Positions 1 to 9,229 are shown, counted from the stretch's first letter. The stretch is 64,000 bases of DNA from Firm-04 sp045600205 (GCA_045600205.1 JAZRXM010000023.1:1-64000); one strand, 5' to 3'. Notes: a model not told the origin generated them from the letters alone. Numbers and translations are program-made.

Positions 1-105
1 CCCTGCGATTTTTTGAAAAAAATCGAGTAAAACTTTTGAGATGGATGCCTTTCGTTTCCATCACGGGATTTCAAAGGGACACCGTCCCCATAATCAATGC
101 ACTGC
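1..105. repeat. Mosaic intergenic repeat, copy R1
   Basis: This stretch fills the gap behind the rmuC stop codon. Positions 5-39 are identical over 35 bases to the reverse complement of 44243-44277. Positions 60-80 carry the block ATCACGGGATTTCAAAGGGA, which recurs with small changes at 6861-6880 and, inverted, near 44190-44216. The end (about 88-105) resembles the ATAATAAATGCATCGCAG block of the other copies. It contains short inverted repeats, such as a run CGATTTTTT matched by AAAAAATCG. No coding function is seen. Confidence 0.75.
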
Positions 106-1395
106 TCACTCCTCCGTCACGACTTCCAGCATTTCCAAGCTCTTGCTGATTTTTTTCGTCCGCGCACCGATCAGCTTGTCCAGATCGTCGTCCACCTGCC
201 GAATGTGTTTTTGCGCCTTTTCAAGCACTTCGCCAAATGTGTCGAATTCGTTTTTCACGGTTGTCAGAATTTCCCAGACCTCATTGGAGCGTTTTTGCAG
301 TGCCAGCGTGCGAAATCCCATTTGCAGCGCGTTGAGCATGGATGCCATTGTGGAAGGACCTGCAATGGTGATGTGAAAATCCCGCTGCAAACGCTCCAGC
401 ATACCGCTGTTTGCCACCTCTGCGTAGAGTCCCTCAAACGGTAGAAACATCACGCCGAAATTTGTCGTATACGGCGGACATACGTACTTTTCGCGAATAT
501 CTGCCGCAGCTTTCCGAATGGCACCATCCAGAGCCTTTTTTGCGGCTTCGATCTGCGTTTTGTCGCCGCTTTCGTAGGCGTCCTGCAAGGCAGCGTAGGT
601 ATCGCCCGGAAATTTCGAGTCAATTGGCAGATAGACGGGTGTGCCGTCCTGCTGACCGGGCAGGCGAATGGCAAATTCAACGTGATTGCTGCTGTTTGGT
701 ATGGTCGGGATCTCGCATTCGTACTGCTCGGGCGCGAGAATTTCGGAGAGGATGCTGCCGAGCTGCAATTCGCCGAGCATTCCGCGTGTTTTGACGTTGC
801 TCAGGACTTTTTTCAGATCGCCGATGCCGCTGGAGATAGATTGCATCTCGCCCAGACTTTTGTAGACCTGCTCCAGCCGTTCACTGACCACATGAAACGA
901 TTTTTGCAATTGCGAGTCCAGTTTTTCGCTGACGGTTGCCTCAATGCTGTCGAGTTTGGTGCGGTTTTCCTCCTGAATGGCGGCAAGCTGCCGTGACATC
1001 GTGCTGCGGATATTTTCGAGTTTCTGTTCGCTTCCCGATTCAAAAGTTTTGAGCCGCCCCTCCATCATGCAAAGCTGGTCATAGACCGCCTTGCCTGATT
1101 GTTCCTGCCGCTGTGACATATTTTGCTGCATCATTTGCATTTGGTCACGCAGATCCGATTGCAGATCTTCGAGCTTTTCGGTTTGAGCGGCGGCGGTTTC
1201 CTTTTGCAGCAGATAGATGCCGTCGCCCATGGATTTTACGCTTTGCTGCGTGGTATTTGCAATCTCCTCGCGCAAATCTTTCTGCGATGCGCTGATGCCG
1301 CTGCGGACTGCCTCGGTGACGTGGTACAGCCGAAACAGGCAGAGTGCGACCAACAAAATCAAAACAATGACCAAAATCAGAATTGCGATTTCCAT
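106..1395 (-). CDS. rmuC: DNA recombination protein RmuC
   Basis: RmuC family protein of 429 residues, a predicted nuclease-like factor that limits inversions at short inverted repeats. An N-terminal membrane helix (about residues 2-22, very rich in I, L and V) is followed by a long coiled coil rich in Q, E and K (about 40-200). The conserved RmuC core follows, with the blocks GMLGELQLGSIL, LPIDSKFP, VMFLPFEGLYAEV and AGPSTM. The start at 1395 is chosen because GGGAGG lies 12 bases upstream; an upstream in-frame ATG at 1428 falls inside the promoter -10 and cannot be used. It is divergent from pheS and has its own promoter at 1427-1455. The biochemical role is inferred from the family. Confidence 0.93.
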   Translation of the reverse strand: MEIAILILVIVLILLVALCLFRLYHVTEAVRSGISASQKDLREEIANTTQQSVKSMGDGIYLLQKETAAAQTEKLEDLQSDLRDQMQMMQQNMSQRQEQSGKAVYDQLCMMEGRLKTFESGSEQKLENIRSTMSRQLAAIQEENRTKLDSIEATVSEKLDSQLQKSFHVVSERLEQVYKSLGEMQSISSGIGDLKKVLSNVKTRGMLGELQLGSILSEILAPEQYECEIPTIPNSSNHVEFAIRLPGQQDGTPVYLPIDSKFPGDTYAALQDAYESGDKTQIEAAKKALDGAIRKAAADIREKYVCPPYTTNFGVMFLPFEGLYAEVANSGMLERLQRDFHITIAGPSTMASMLNALQMGFRTLALQKRSNEVWEILTTVKNEFDTFGEVLEKAQKHIRQVDDDLDKLIGARTKKISKSLEMLEVVTEE

Positions 1396-1426
1396 AAGAA
1401 AAATGTGCCTCCCGTGTTTTTTCTTC

Positions 1427-1455
1427 ATTATAGCACGGATGCGGAGAAAAATCAA
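1427..1455 (-). promoter_or_regulatory. Promoter of rmuC
   Basis: On the minus strand TTGATT and TATAAT are separated by 17 bases, with an extended -10 TGC. It lies 32 bases before the rmuC start. Confidence 0.75.
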
Positions 1456-1515
1456 GCACAAATGTTCTGCGCAAAAAGATGTGCTTCCTGTGCTTCCTGT
1501 ACTTTGCGATTTTGC

Positions 1516-1544
1516 TTGACATTCTGTCGCATTTGCGGTATACT
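1516..1544 (+). promoter_or_regulatory. Promoter of pheST
   Basis: TTGACA and TATACT are separated by 17 bases, 53 bases upstream of pheS. No T-box leader fits between this promoter and the gene. Confidence 0.8.
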
Positions 1545-1597
1545 ATAAGAGTATGTTTATTGAGTCCACAATCTATGCCAGAGAGGATGTAACATTT

Positions 1598-2623
1598 ATG
1601 GACGAACAAATCAAAGCGATGCAGGCGGAAATTGAAGCCGCTGCCGCATCCATCACCGATTCGAAAGAGATGTATCTGCTTCGAAAGCAGTATCTCGATA
1701 ACAAAGCGGGCAAAATTTCTTCGCTGATGAAGAATATGCGTGACCTGCCGCCCGAGGAGCGACCTGCATTCGGCAAAGTTGTCAACGAGCTGAAAACGTG
1801 GGCATTAGACTTCTTCACCACGCAGGATGCGCGTCTGAAAGCAGCCGAACTTGCGCAGAAAAATGCAGCCGAGCAAATCGACGTTACGATGCCTGCATCG
1901 AAGCATTTTTGCGGCGCTCTGCATCCGCAGACATTGGTTGCCAACGAGCTGATTGATATTTTCGCAGGAATGGGCTTTACGATTTTCGAGGGTCCTGAAA
2001 TCGAAAATGACTATTATAATTTCACGGCGCTGAACACCCCGAAAGATCATCCTGCGCGTGATATGCAGGATACGTTCTATGTTTCGGAGGAATTTCTGCT
2101 GCGCACACAGACCTCCGCGGGTCAGATCCGCGTCATGGAGAACACGAAGCCGCCGATCAAGATTCTATCGCCCGGTAAGGTGTTCCGTTCTGATGACGAT
2201 GCTACGCATTCCCCGATGTTCTCGCAGATGGAGGGCTTGGTCGTAGATAAGGGCATCACGCTTTGCGATTTGCAGGGTATGCTGGATGTATTTGCGCAGA
2301 ATGTCTTTGGCGAGAACGTTAAAACGCGCCTGCGTCCGTCGTATTTCCCGTTCACAGAGCCGTCTGTTGAGGTTGATGTCAGTTGCTTTGCGTGCGGCGG
2401 CAAGGGATGCCGTCTGTGCAAGGATACGGGCTGGATCGAGGTACTTGGTGCAGGTATGGTCAACCGTCATGTGCTGGAAAACTGCGGTGTTGACCCTGAT
2501 GTTTACACAGGATTTGCGTTTGGCATGGGTATTGAGCGTATTGCGATGCTGAAATACGGCATTCCGAACATTAAGATGCTGTTTGAATCTGACGTCCGTG
2601 TACTGGAGCAGTTCAGGGGATAA
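1598..2623 (+). CDS. pheS: Phenylalanine--tRNA ligase alpha subunit
   Basis: Catalytic alpha subunit (341 aa, normal family length) of the cytoplasmic alpha2beta2 enzyme that charges tRNA(Phe). A coiled-coil arm (about residues 1-80) precedes the class II core. Motif 2 is seen in KVFRSDDDATHSPMFSQMEG and motif 3 in FAFGMGIERIAMLKYGI near the C-terminus. A small Cys cluster (CFACGGKGCRLC) lies in the loop region. The start ATG at 1598 is preceded by GAGAGGATG, so upstream in-frame codons are not needed. pheT follows after 100 bases. Confidence 0.97.
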   Translation: MDEQIKAMQAEIEAAAASITDSKEMYLLRKQYLDNKAGKISSLMKNMRDLPPEERPAFGKVVNELKTWALDFFTTQDARLKAAELAQKNAAEQIDVTMPASKHFCGALHPQTLVANELIDIFAGMGFTIFEGPEIENDYYNFTALNTPKDHPARDMQDTFYVSEEFLLRTQTSAGQIRVMENTKPPIKILSPGKVFRSDDDATHSPMFSQMEGLVVDKGITLCDLQGMLDVFAQNVFGENVKTRLRPSYFPFTEPSVEVDVSCFACGGKGCRLCKDTGWIEVLGAGMVNRHVLENCGVDPDVYTGFAFGMGIERIAMLKYGIPNIKMLFESDVRVLEQFRG

Positions 2624-2723
2624 CGGGACTGCAACCGCGATTTTGCATTCAGGAAAACGATATTCCGATGCAGGAACAAATCAAGCACACAAGCCTATCT
2701 CATACAGAAAGGATACATTCATT

Positions 2724-5153
2724 ATGCTGGTACCACTTAGCTGGCTGAAAGAATATGTTGATATCAATGTGACCCCGCAGGAGCTTGAAACGAAGCTGTT
2801 TGACTGCGGATTTGAAGTTGAAACGCTGACGCAGATTGGCGGCGAAATTGACGGCGTTGTAGTTGGTCTGGTGACCGCGTGCGAGCCGATTCCCGAAACG
2901 CATCTGCACGTATGCAAGGTAGATTGCGGCAAGCACGGCGAATTTCAGATTTGCTGCGGCGCGGATAACGTCAAGGTTGGAGGAAAATATCCGACTGCTT
3001 TGGTGAATGCCACCGTATATGCTACGGCAAAAGACCACGTAACCATCGAAGGTACGATGAAAATTAAGAAGGGCAAGCTCAAGGGCTTTGAGTCCTTCGG
3101 TATGCTCTGTTCGGGTACGGAAATCGGACTGAATGAGGATCTGTACCCCGGCGCAGGCTATAACGGATTGCTGGTGCTGCCCGAGGATGCACCGCTTGGC
3201 GAGGATGTCAAGCCGATGCTTGGCTTGGATGATTGGATGTACGACATTTCGATCACCGCAAACCGTCCTGACTGCCAGTCGATTCTGGGCATTGCGCGAG
3301 AGGTTGCGGCAACGCTTGGTCAGCCGCTCAAAATGCCTGCCACCGATTACAAAACCGACGGTTCCAAGCTGGATGGTTTCTCGGTGTCGGTGGAAGCGCA
3401 GGATCTCTGCCCGCGCTATCAGGCACACTATGTCAAGAACATCAAAATCGGCGAATCGCCTGCATGGATGCGTCGTCGTCTGGCTTTGGTCGGTATCCGC
3501 TCGATTTCCAACATTGTGGATATCACCAACTACGTGTTGAAAGAGATCGGTCAGCCGATGCACGCATTTGATCTGCGTGATCTGGACGGCAAGCAGATTG
3601 TTGTCCGCCGCGCAAAGCAGGACGAGCCGATCGTCACGCTGGATGAAAAGGAATTCAAGCTGAATCCTGCAAATCTGGTCATCTGCGATGCGAAAAAGCC
3701 TGTTGCACTGGCAGGCATCATGGGCGGATTGAATTCCGAGATCAAAGCAGATACACAGGATGTTGTATTTGAGGCAGCAAAGTTTGCCCGCGACAGCGTC
3801 CGTCGTACCGCAAGAGCACTTGGTCAGCATTCTGACAGTTCCTCTCGTTTTGAGAAGGGTGTTGACGAGTATTCCACGCAGCTTGGTATGGCACGCGCTC
3901 TGCATCTGATGCAGGAGCTTGGCTGCGGTACCGTGACGGATGCCGCATTTGAGGTCACCACAGGAAAATCACTGGAACGCCGCAAGCTGACGGTTTCCAT
4001 TTCGAAAATCATGGCTCTGCTTGGTATTGAGATTCCGCAGGCTGATATCATCCGCATCATGACGAATCTGGATTTTGCGCCTGTCATCAACGGCGACGAT
4101 CTTTCCATTGAGATTCCGTCTTACCGCGAGGATATCGAAAATGCGCCCGACATCGCCGAAGAGCTGATTCGTATGTACGGTTACGACCACATTCAGCCGA
4201 CTTTCCTTGCACAGGCATCTGTGACGAGCGGCGGCAGAAATGCAGAGCAGGCAGCAACCATGAAGCTGAAAAACGTCCTCTGCGCACAGGGTTTGTACGA
4301 AACCGTCCATTATTCGTTCTATTCGCAGAAGGATCTCGATATGCTGCGCATTGCAGAGGATGCTCCGCAGCGCAAAGCAATTCGCATTCTGAATCCGATT
4401 TCCGAGGATCTGTCCATCATGCGCACGATGCTTGCACCGTCCATGGTGAATGCCGTGATTCGAAATGTCCGCCGCGGCAATGATGCCGGCAGACTGTTCG
4501 AGGTTGCAAAGCTGTTCATTCCCGAGGAATTGCCGCTCAACAAAGAGCCTGAGCAGCGTGAATCGCTGTGTGTGGGTCTGTTTGACAGCAAACTGAGCTT
4601 CTTTGACGGCAAGGCAGTCCTTGAGGCACTGGCGGATGCGTTCCGTCTGGAGTTTACCTACAAAAAGCCGGAAGATGCATCGAAATATCCGTTCCTGCAT
4701 CCGGGTATGTCCGCAGTGGTTTCCGTGGACGGCAAGGAGATCGGCTGGCTGGGTATGCTGGCGCATGACCTCACCGATGAGTTGATTTCCGAGCATCAGG
4801 CTTGTCTTGCAGAACTCGACCTGACCGCATTGCGTCCGTATCTTGCAAAGACCATGTTCTTCGCGCCGCTGCCGAAATTCCCTGTCATTCAGCGCGACCT
4901 TGCACTGCTGGTCGGCACGGATGTCCTTTGCGGTGATCTGGAAGCCGGCATGAAGACCTCGTGCAAATCTCTTGACCGTGTGCAGCTCTTTGACGTCTAC
5001 CGCGGCGAGCAAATCGAGGCAGGCAAGCAGTCGCTGGCGTTTTCGCTGTATTTCCGTTGCGATGACCATGCGCTGACCGATGCGGAAGTAGACCAGTTTG
5101 TGGCAAAGATTCTGAAGAATCTGGGCAAGCAGTTTGAGGCAACCCAGCGATAA
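2724..5153 (+). CDS. pheT: Phenylalanine--tRNA ligase beta subunit
   Basis: Beta subunit (809 aa) of phenylalanyl-tRNA synthetase, carrying tRNA recognition and Tyr editing. It begins MLVPLSWLKEYVDI, the usual PheT start. The order is: tRNA-binding OB fold (about 40-150), B3/B4 editing region, B5 region, inactive catalytic-like core and a C-terminal anticodon-binding FDX-ACB domain ending near DQFVAKILKNLG. ATG at 2724 is preceded by AGAAAGGA. The reading frame is also open upstream into pheS, but the family start and the binding site fix this start. It is cotranscribed with pheS. Confidence 0.97.
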   Translation: MLVPLSWLKEYVDINVTPQELETKLFDCGFEVETLTQIGGEIDGVVVGLVTACEPIPETHLHVCKVDCGKHGEFQICCGADNVKVGGKYPTALVNATVYATAKDHVTIEGTMKIKKGKLKGFESFGMLCSGTEIGLNEDLYPGAGYNGLLVLPEDAPLGEDVKPMLGLDDWMYDISITANRPDCQSILGIAREVAATLGQPLKMPATDYKTDGSKLDGFSVSVEAQDLCPRYQAHYVKNIKIGESPAWMRRRLALVGIRSISNIVDITNYVLKEIGQPMHAFDLRDLDGKQIVVRRAKQDEPIVTLDEKEFKLNPANLVICDAKKPVALAGIMGGLNSEIKADTQDVVFEAAKFARDSVRRTARALGQHSDSSSRFEKGVDEYSTQLGMARALHLMQELGCGTVTDAAFEVTTGKSLERRKLTVSISKIMALLGIEIPQADIIRIMTNLDFAPVINGDDLSIEIPSYREDIENAPDIAEELIRMYGYDHIQPTFLAQASVTSGGRNAEQAATMKLKNVLCAQGLYETVHYSFYSQKDLDMLRIAEDAPQRKAIRILNPISEDLSIMRTMLAPSMVNAVIRNVRRGNDAGRLFEVAKLFIPEELPLNKEPEQRESLCVGLFDSKLSFFDGKAVLEALADAFRLEFTYKKPEDASKYPFLHPGMSAVVSVDGKEIGWLGMLAHDLTDELISEHQACLAELDLTALRPYLAKTMFFAPLPKFPVIQRDLALLVGTDVLCGDLEAGMKTSCKSLDRVQLFDVYRGEQIEAGKQSLAFSLYFRCDDHALTDAEVDQFVAKILKNLGKQFEATQR

Positions 5154-5184
5154 TATCCGAGGATTTTGTTGAAAACGGAAACTC

Positions 5185-5213
5185 TTGACAAGATTTTCGA
5201 ATTATGTTATACT
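5185..5213 (+). promoter_or_regulatory. Promoter of the citrate synthase gene
   Basis: TTGACA, 17 bases, TATACT, with a TGT extended -10. It lies about 110 bases upstream of the gene. Confidence 0.85.
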
Positions 5214-5241
5214 GTTTAAAGTACCTCTAAAAGTAACAAAT

Positions 5242-5275
5242 GCGGCAGGCATTCCCGTGAAAGGGTACCTGCCGT
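5242..5275 (+). other. Hairpin in the citrate synthase leader
   Basis: GCGGCAGG at 5242-5249 pairs with CCTGCCGT at 5268-5275, and the loop has a further CCC/GGG pairing. It lies in the untranslated leader between promoter and start. No T-run follows, so it is not a terminator; a role in RNA stability or control is possible. Confidence 0.45.
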
Positions 5276-5324
5276 ATTGCACATCTGCAATACTTCAAAC
5301 AATTAACAAGAAGGAGGCGGCACG

Positions 5325-6689
5325 ATGGGTGACCTGAGTAAATTCGCCATGCAAAACAAATTTGAGCAGCTTGCAACGCTTTGTAAGCCGAACTATGCAA
5401 TTGACCCCGAACTGTACGCAAAATACGATGTCAAGCGCGGATTGCGTGACATCAACGGCAAGGGAGTCATTGCGGGATTGACCAATATCAGTCAGATTAT
5501 CCCCGGCTCTGAGGTGGATGGTCAGACGCAGTTAGGTGACGGACAGTTGTTCTTCCGCGGCTATCGCATTCAGGACTTGGTCAACGGATTCATTGCGGAC
5601 AAGCGTTTTGGCTATGAAGAAACGGTGTATCTGCTGTTGTTTGGCAAACTGCCCAATCAGGAAGAACTGACAGGATTCCGGACATTGCTTGGCAGCTGCC
5701 GTACTTTGCCGCCCTCTTTCACGCGTGATGTCATTATGAAATCGCCGAGTGCGGACATGATGAACACGCTTGCCCGCAGTGTGCTGACACTTTACGCTTA
5801 TGATTCCAACCCGAATGACACCTCCACGGCAAATGTACTGCGTCAGTGTATGCAGTTGATTGCGCAATTTCCGTCCATTGCGGTATACGGCTATCAGGCG
5901 TACCGTTATTATCGCAACGACCAGAGTTTGTTCCTGCACCAGCCTGATCCGAGTCTTTCCACGGCTGAAAACCTGCTGAGTCTGCTGCGTGCAGACCAGA
6001 AGTACACGGAACTGGAAGCGAGAATTCTTGATATTGCGTTGGTTCTGCACGCAGAGCACGGCGGCGGCAATAATTCCAGCTTTACGGTTCATGTGGTGTC
6101 GTCGTCCGGCACGGATACGTACTCTGCGATGGCAGCGGCACTGGGCTCTTTGAAAGGACCGAAGCACGGCGGCGCGAATATCAAGGTTGTGCAGATGTTT
6201 GATGATATGAAAGAGCGTTTGCAGGACTGGACAGACGAGGGCGCGGTCGCGGATTATCTGCGGAAACTGTTGCATAAGGAAGCGTTTGACCGTTCAGGTT
6301 TGATTTACGGTATGGGTCATGCAGTTTACTCGCACAGTGACCCGCGTGCAACGATTCTGCGTGGATTTGTGGAACAGCTTGCGAATGAAAAGGGCAGGCA
6401 GAAAGAATACGCGCTGTATGCGATGGTGGAGCGGCTTGCGCCTGAAATCATTGCGGAGGAGCGGAAAATCTACAAAGGCGTATGTGCGAATGTTGATTTT
6501 TATTCGGGGCTTGTATATCGGATGTTGGAGCTGCCGAATGAGTTGTTCACGCCGATTTTTGCGATTGCGAGAATAGCTGGCTGGTCGGCGCACCGCATTG
6601 AGGAGTTGCTTTGCGGAAACAAGATCATCCGACCGGCGTATCGTGCGATACGGGACTGGGCGGATTATGTACCGCTTACGGAAAGATAA
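5325..6689 (+). CDS. gltA: Citrate synthase
   Basis: Condenses acetyl-CoA and oxaloacetate to citrate, probably as the entry to a partial oxidative TCA branch that feeds glutamate synthesis (pathway role inferred). The protein has 454 residues, longer than the roughly 370 of the short bacterial type, with an N-terminal extension of about 70 residues. Catalytic His motifs are seen in LVLHAEHGGGNNSSF and GMGHAVYSHSDPRA. An AAGGAGGCGG site precedes the ATG. It stands alone behind its own promoter, with a hairpin after the stop. Confidence 0.93.
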   Translation: MGDLSKFAMQNKFEQLATLCKPNYAIDPELYAKYDVKRGLRDINGKGVIAGLTNISQIIPGSEVDGQTQLGDGQLFFRGYRIQDLVNGFIADKRFGYEETVYLLLFGKLPNQEELTGFRTLLGSCRTLPPSFTRDVIMKSPSADMMNTLARSVLTLYAYDSNPNDTSTANVLRQCMQLIAQFPSIAVYGYQAYRYYRNDQSLFLHQPDPSLSTAENLLSLLRADQKYTELEARILDIALVLHAEHGGGNNSSFTVHVVSSSGTDTYSAMAAALGSLKGPKHGGANIKVVQMFDDMKERLQDWTDEGAVADYLRKLLHKEAFDRSGLIYGMGHAVYSHSDPRATILRGFVEQLANEKGRQKEYALYAMVERLAPEIIAEERKIYKGVCANVDFYSGLVYRMLELPNELFTPIFAIARIAGWSAHRIEELLCGNKIIRPAYRAIRDWADYVPLTER

Positions 6690-6705
6690 TTGCATGAAAT
6701 TGTAA

Positions 6706-6748
6706 GAAGCACCCATCTCAAAGGTATTCCTTTTGAGATGGGTGCTTC
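6706..6748. terminator. Strong hairpin after the citrate synthase gene
   Basis: A perfect 17-bp stem (arms GAAGCACCCATCTCAAA and its complement) around an 8-base loop lies 16 bases after the stop. The T-run is weak on both strands, so termination is likely but not certain. Confidence 0.6.
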
Positions 6749-6759
6749 AGTCTGTTGAA

Positions 6760-6974
6760 AAAGAATAGGGGAACCCCCTTGGTAGGACGTTCCCACGGAA
6801 TGCTCCGTATTCCTTCACGCCCTAAAGCATTTCATATAGAAGCCTTTTATTTCTGCTTCAATCATGGGATTCCAAAGGGTATCTCATACCCTTTGGCGAG
6901 GTTTGGATGAGTTTGCTTGCAAACTCATTGGCTTGCCTTGCGGTGCTCCATTATGAATGCATCGCAGATACAAC
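6760..6974. repeat. Mosaic intergenic repeat, copy R2, overlapping the 3' end of the GH30 gene
   Basis: This copy lies between two tail-to-tail genes. It contains GGGGAACCCCC (also in R4), the block ATCATGGGATTCCAAAGGG at 6861-6879 with a perfect hairpin (CCAAAGGGTAT/ATACCCTTTGG at 6872-6896), and ATGAATGCATCGCAGATACA (from 6953). The last block recurs at 39738-39757 and here also encodes the stop and final residues of the GH30 protein. Confidence 0.7.
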
Positions 6975-9119
6975 TGCGCGAAGCATCGAAAGATCAATGG
7001 TATTCAGTTTGCCGTTGCCGTCCATATCGGCAGCCGCGCCCTGTTCTGTGGTCAGTGATTCTTTTGTCAGCAGATACTGAAGCAGCATTGCAACATCATT
7101 GCGGTCAGCCGAACCGTTTCCGTCAATGTCGCCCTGCACGGGTCCCTGTGATGGCAAATCGCCGTAGAGTTTCAGTTCCGCAAGGTTACAGCAGTAAACG
7201 CTGTCTTTGTTCCACTGATTGGACGGCGTACCGTCAGGCACGGCATACCGTACATAGCGGAACACCTTGTCCGAGGGAATATCCGTGATGTAATGCAGTC
7301 CTGCGGAGGGCAAATCGGTGACCGTATGAAGCTGCGTCCAGTTGACGCCGTCCTCGGATGCAGAAATGACCGCACCCGGGCAGCGGTACTCATAGCCGCT
7401 TCTCGGTGCATATGCAACGGCATCCAGCTTGTATGCCTGACCCAGATCAATCTGAACCCAGCCTGCGCCCACGCCGTCGAAGAACGTGCTGAGGCTGCCG
7501 TCAATGACCTTGGTGCAGTCATCGGAGGAATTTTTCCACGGATTGGAGCCTGTGATCATAGTGTTGTTGACTTTGATTTCATTCTGCGGGAGTGCCTTTG
7601 CGGTCACATCGTCAATGATGTAGGTGGTGATGGAGTTTGCGGGCATTGTTGCAGAGAATTTCATGCCGTTTGTAGCGATTGGAGAAAGCTGCGCCCAGTT
7701 TTCGCTGTTGCTGGTACGGATTGCCTGTACGCTGCTGCCGATTTTTTCAAACTGCGAGAGATCAAAGCTGACCTCGCTGCTGCTGCCGGAGGTATTCAGC
7801 GCACTGATGACAAGCTGATGATTTTTCTCGTCATAGGCTGCAAGACTGGAGCCGGAGGATGCCAGCAGTTTGCTGCCGGGTCTGATATAGCGGGAAAGCT
7901 GACCGTATGCGTAATATTTTTTTGTCAGAATGATGCGGTTGCTGTCGTGGTCAGCGACTGCGAGTCCCCAGAATCCGCCGTTGGTGTTGACCATGCCGCT
8001 GTCCTTGTTTCCGTTATAGCCGACAGAGGAAATATGGTTGTCGATTGCCTGCCAGAGGATCCATGCGGAGCAGCGCAGACCGTTGCAGTCGTCCATCATA
8101 CGCTGTGCAAGCCAGAGTGCAGAGCCCATTTCGCCCGCATTGCTGCCGGCGGTACCCGAGCCGTCCACCTCGCTCATCCAGAGGTTTTTGCCTGAATTGA
8201 CGGCAAGTTCGTAAAGTTCCGTGCGTTTGCTGCCGCCGTAGGTGTGTGTGTCAATGCGTCCGATTGCATTTTTCGCATCGGAGGAAAGAGCCTTGAAGCA
8301 GTCGATTTGGACATCAATGCCGGTTTCGTCCGTGCCGCAGAGCAAAATATCGCCCATGCCGCGGCTTGCCATAGCCTTTTGGAGTTCGAGGATGATGGAG
8401 GATTCCGAGCCGCCCTTATCGAAATGGCAGCCCTCCTGTTTTTTGCTGTACGCGCCCCAGTAGTCGGTGTAGGGCTCATTCATCGCCTCCACGCTGTTGA
8501 TGTCCACGCCCCAGACTTCCTTGTAATGCTTGCAGACTTCCGCGAGATAGGCGGCAAAGTCGTCATAGCAGTCATCTTTCAGGTTATTGGCTCCCGCGCT
8601 TGTGTTGCCCGTAGAGCAGCCGCTCTTGCACATATAGTAAGGCGGCGAATTGGAGAACATCTCGACGAGCAACCCTGAACTGCAAGCGTCAATCGCACGC
8701 ATCAGTACATTTCGCTGATTGGCGTCCGCATTCCAGTCGTAGGTGACCTGTCCGTTGCGGTAAACCGTGTATCCGGGCATATTGGAATCCGTGCGGGTGA
8801 TGTGCGTGTGCGAGGGGTCATCGCCGCCGCCGATGTTGAACCGCGCAATGTTCATGCGCAGACCGTCATCGCCGAAAAACAGTTCCGCAGTCTGCTGTGC
8901 AAGGTTATCGGAGTAGCCGACGCGGTTTGCCCACCAGCAGAGTGAGGTACCCCAGCCCTCAAAGACGCCGTCGTTGACGAGCGAAGTGCTGTACGGCGAA
9001 ATGATGACCGTACTTGCCGCCTGTACGGCCGCCTGTGGAAAGCTGCCCGTCATGACAGTCAGTGTCATCAGGGCGGTGAGTGCGGCTTTGATTCGTTTCC
9101 CTCTGTGTTGATTCTTCAT
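6951..9119 (-). CDS. Secreted GH30 glycoside hydrolase with discoidin and dockerin domains
   Basis: Secreted cellulosomal glycosidase of 722 aa. A signal peptide (about residues 1-33) is followed by a GH30 catalytic domain. Its acid/base is probably E215 (VEAMNEPYTDYW) and its nucleophile E317 (WMSEVDGSG). A beta-sandwich linker region, an F5/8 type C (CBM32-like) domain (about 520-660) and a C-terminal type I dockerin with two Ca-binding repeats (DIDGNGSADRND and DMDGNGKLNTID) follow. The catalytic domain resembles the endo-beta-1,6-galactanase branch of GH30, but the substrate is inference. AAGGGGGATTCTG precedes the ATG. The C-terminal residues lie within repeat R2. Confidence 0.9.
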   Translation of the reverse strand: MKNQHRGKRIKAALTALMTLTVMTGSFPQAAVQAASTVIISPYSTSLVNDGVFEGWGTSLCWWANRVGYSDNLAQQTAELFFGDDGLRMNIARFNIGGGDDPSHTHITRTDSNMPGYTVYRNGQVTYDWNADANQRNVLMRAIDACSSGLLVEMFSNSPPYYMCKSGCSTGNTSAGANNLKDDCYDDFAAYLAEVCKHYKEVWGVDINSVEAMNEPYTDYWGAYSKKQEGCHFDKGGSESSIILELQKAMASRGMGDILLCGTDETGIDVQIDCFKALSSDAKNAIGRIDTHTYGGSKRTELYELAVNSGKNLWMSEVDGSGTAGSNAGEMGSALWLAQRMMDDCNGLRCSAWILWQAIDNHISSVGYNGNKDSGMVNTNGGFWGLAVADHDSNRIILTKKYYAYGQLSRYIRPGSKLLASSGSSLAAYDEKNHQLVISALNTSGSSSEVSFDLSQFEKIGSSVQAIRTSNSENWAQLSPIATNGMKFSATMPANSITTYIIDDVTAKALPQNEIKVNNTMITGSNPWKNSSDDCTKVIDGSLSTFFDGVGAGWVQIDLGQAYKLDAVAYAPRSGYEYRCPGAVISASEDGVNWTQLHTVTDLPSAGLHYITDIPSDKVFRYVRYAVPDGTPSNQWNKDSVYCCNLAELKLYGDLPSQGPVQGDIDGNGSADRNDVAMLLQYLLTKESLTTEQGAAADMDGNGKLNTIDLSMLRAVVSAMHS

Positions 9120-9149
9120 CAGAATCCCCCTTTTCTGTAATATACTGTC

Positions 9150-9178
9150 ATCATAGCACAAAAAAACTGCCGCGTCAA
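9150..9178 (-). promoter_or_regulatory. Promoter of the GH30 gene
   Basis: On the minus strand TTGACG, 17 bases, TATGAT with TGC extended -10. It is 31 bases before the start and divergent from the promoter at 9230-9258. Confidence 0.78.
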
Positions 9179-9229
9179 TTAGCAATCGTGCATTTTCATA
9201 AACAATTCTCTCCAAAATTGCGATTTTCC

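Noticed and set aside
1545..1597. A T-box leader for pheST
   Set aside because: The promoter lies about 50 bases from the start and no T-box sequence is present.
2700..3905. A 401-codon open frame opposite pheT, and similar long frames opposite aspS, murA and the LRR gene
   Set aside because: All are mirror frames of recognised genes with rare-residue composition and no ribosome binding sites.
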